A stretch of DNA of 5,992 nt from assembly GCA_965554225.1 (NCBI GenBank), contig CBEVZC010000166.1, positions 1 to 5,992 on the forward strand, written 5' to 3'. The stretch comes from BMS3ABIN04 sp965554225 (lineage in GTDB: Bacteria; Bacteroidota; Ignavibacteria; Ignavibacteriales; Melioribacteraceae). Positions 5,736 to 5,992 of the stretch are shown piece by piece. The translations under genes and the position numbers were made by a program. A model generated the notes under the pieces. The model searched no databases and was not told the origin of the DNA. It was given only the letters and a program-made list of their open reading frames with translations. Every line of letters begins with the position of its first letter. Within the stretch, counting starts at the first letter, position 1.

Positions 5736-5992
5736 AAAGGGCAGCAAAGCATATAAATATTAGAAAACTAGTCTTTTAATATTTGGGGAATCAGCTGCGT
5801 TTTAAATTAATTATTTTTTCCTTATGAAAGTTATACGCCAAAGATATCACAATGTTCTAAATATTGAGAATATTATTTGTATTATAATATAATTTATTAT
5901 TGCAATCGTTACTACTCAATTCATTTGTAAATTCTATTGTTTCAAATCACGTTACCTTTTCTCACAATAGGTTTATTAATCACTTTTATGCT
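5736..5992. other. Intergenic region, no supported gene
   Basis: This is 257 bases of very A+T-rich sequence after the operon. The only + strand reading frame with an ATG near here (5824-5892) would give 22 residues and has no ribosome-binding site. No tRNA-like or other RNA structure and no convincing promoter is visible. On the - strand, 5942-5992 is open to a TGA and could be the last codons of a convergent gene entering from the right, but 16 codons are too few to call. Confidence 0.6.
5755..5784 (+). terminator. Weak hairpin after gene 3, possible terminator
   Basis: AAATATTAGAA (5755-5765) pairs with TTTTAATATTT (5774-5784) around an eight-base loop, with one G-T wobble. It lies about 20 bases after the gene 3 stop, where an operon terminator would be expected. 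The stem is almost all A-T and is followed by TGGGG rather than a T tract, so intrinsic termination is uncertain. Confidence 0.25.

Noticed and set aside
5865..5890. TTGAGA ... TATAAT as a promoter for a downstream gene
   Set aside because: The spacer is only 13 bases instead of about 17, and a TATAAT match is easily found by chance in such A+T-rich DNA. No exact Bacteroidota-type TAnnTTTG element was found either.
5824..5892. 22-codon frame beginning ATGAAAGTTATA
   Set aside because: No ribosome-binding site, very short, and ends in a low-complexity A/T run.
5923..5947. Imperfect hairpin ATTTG...CAAAT near the right end
   Set aside because: Short A/T stem with a bulge, no T tract, and no gene to which it can be assigned.

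Overview
The window is a compact, strongly A+T-rich stretch (roughly two thirds A+T by eye) with three genes on the + strand. They look like a single transcription unit for two membrane-bound multiheme cytochrome c / cytochrome b complexes. The base composition, mostly weak Shine-Dalgarno sites, and style of long multiheme cytochromes with repeated SxHG and CxxCHxxH signatures would fit an anaerobic or facultative Bacteroidota/Chlorobiota-type bacterium (for example the Ignavibacteria). That is only an inference, because the window carries no taxonomic marker gene.

Layout: bases 1-94 are a short leader with a hairpin (1-24) and a 16-base palindrome (54-69). Gene 1 (95-2383) encodes a 762-residue protein with a signal peptide, 23 CxxCH heme-binding motifs and one C-terminal membrane helix. 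Gene 2 (2376-3224) overlaps it by 8 bases and encodes a five-helix cytochrome b without c-heme motifs. Gene 3 (3246-5735) follows after 21 bases and encodes an 829-residue single-chain fusion: signal peptide, 16 CxxCH motifs, an anchor helix, then a four-helix cytochrome b domain homologous to gene 2 and a hydrophilic C-terminal tail. Bases 5736-5992 hold no gene I can support.

How the genes work together: gene 1 plus gene 2 is the split form and gene 3 the fused form of the same architecture, a periplasmic c-heme wire docked on a di-heme b membrane module. By analogy with the Geobacter inner-membrane quinone oxidoreductases CbcBA (separate c and b subunits) and CbcL (c-b fusion), the likely job is exchange of electrons between the membrane quinone pool and the periplasm. 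That could support respiration of an extracellular or periplasmic acceptor. No terminal reductase, outer-membrane porin or maturation gene is in the window, so the final acceptor, and even the direction of electron flow, cannot be read here.

The most notable internal structure is modular. A seven-heme unit with nearly constant motif spacing occurs twice in gene 1 and once in gene 3. A 69-residue N-terminal three-heme block is about 74% identical between genes 1 and 3, although the heme chains diverge right after it. One repeat in gene 1 has a cysteine where its sister copies have a conserved histidine, a possible altered heme ligand.
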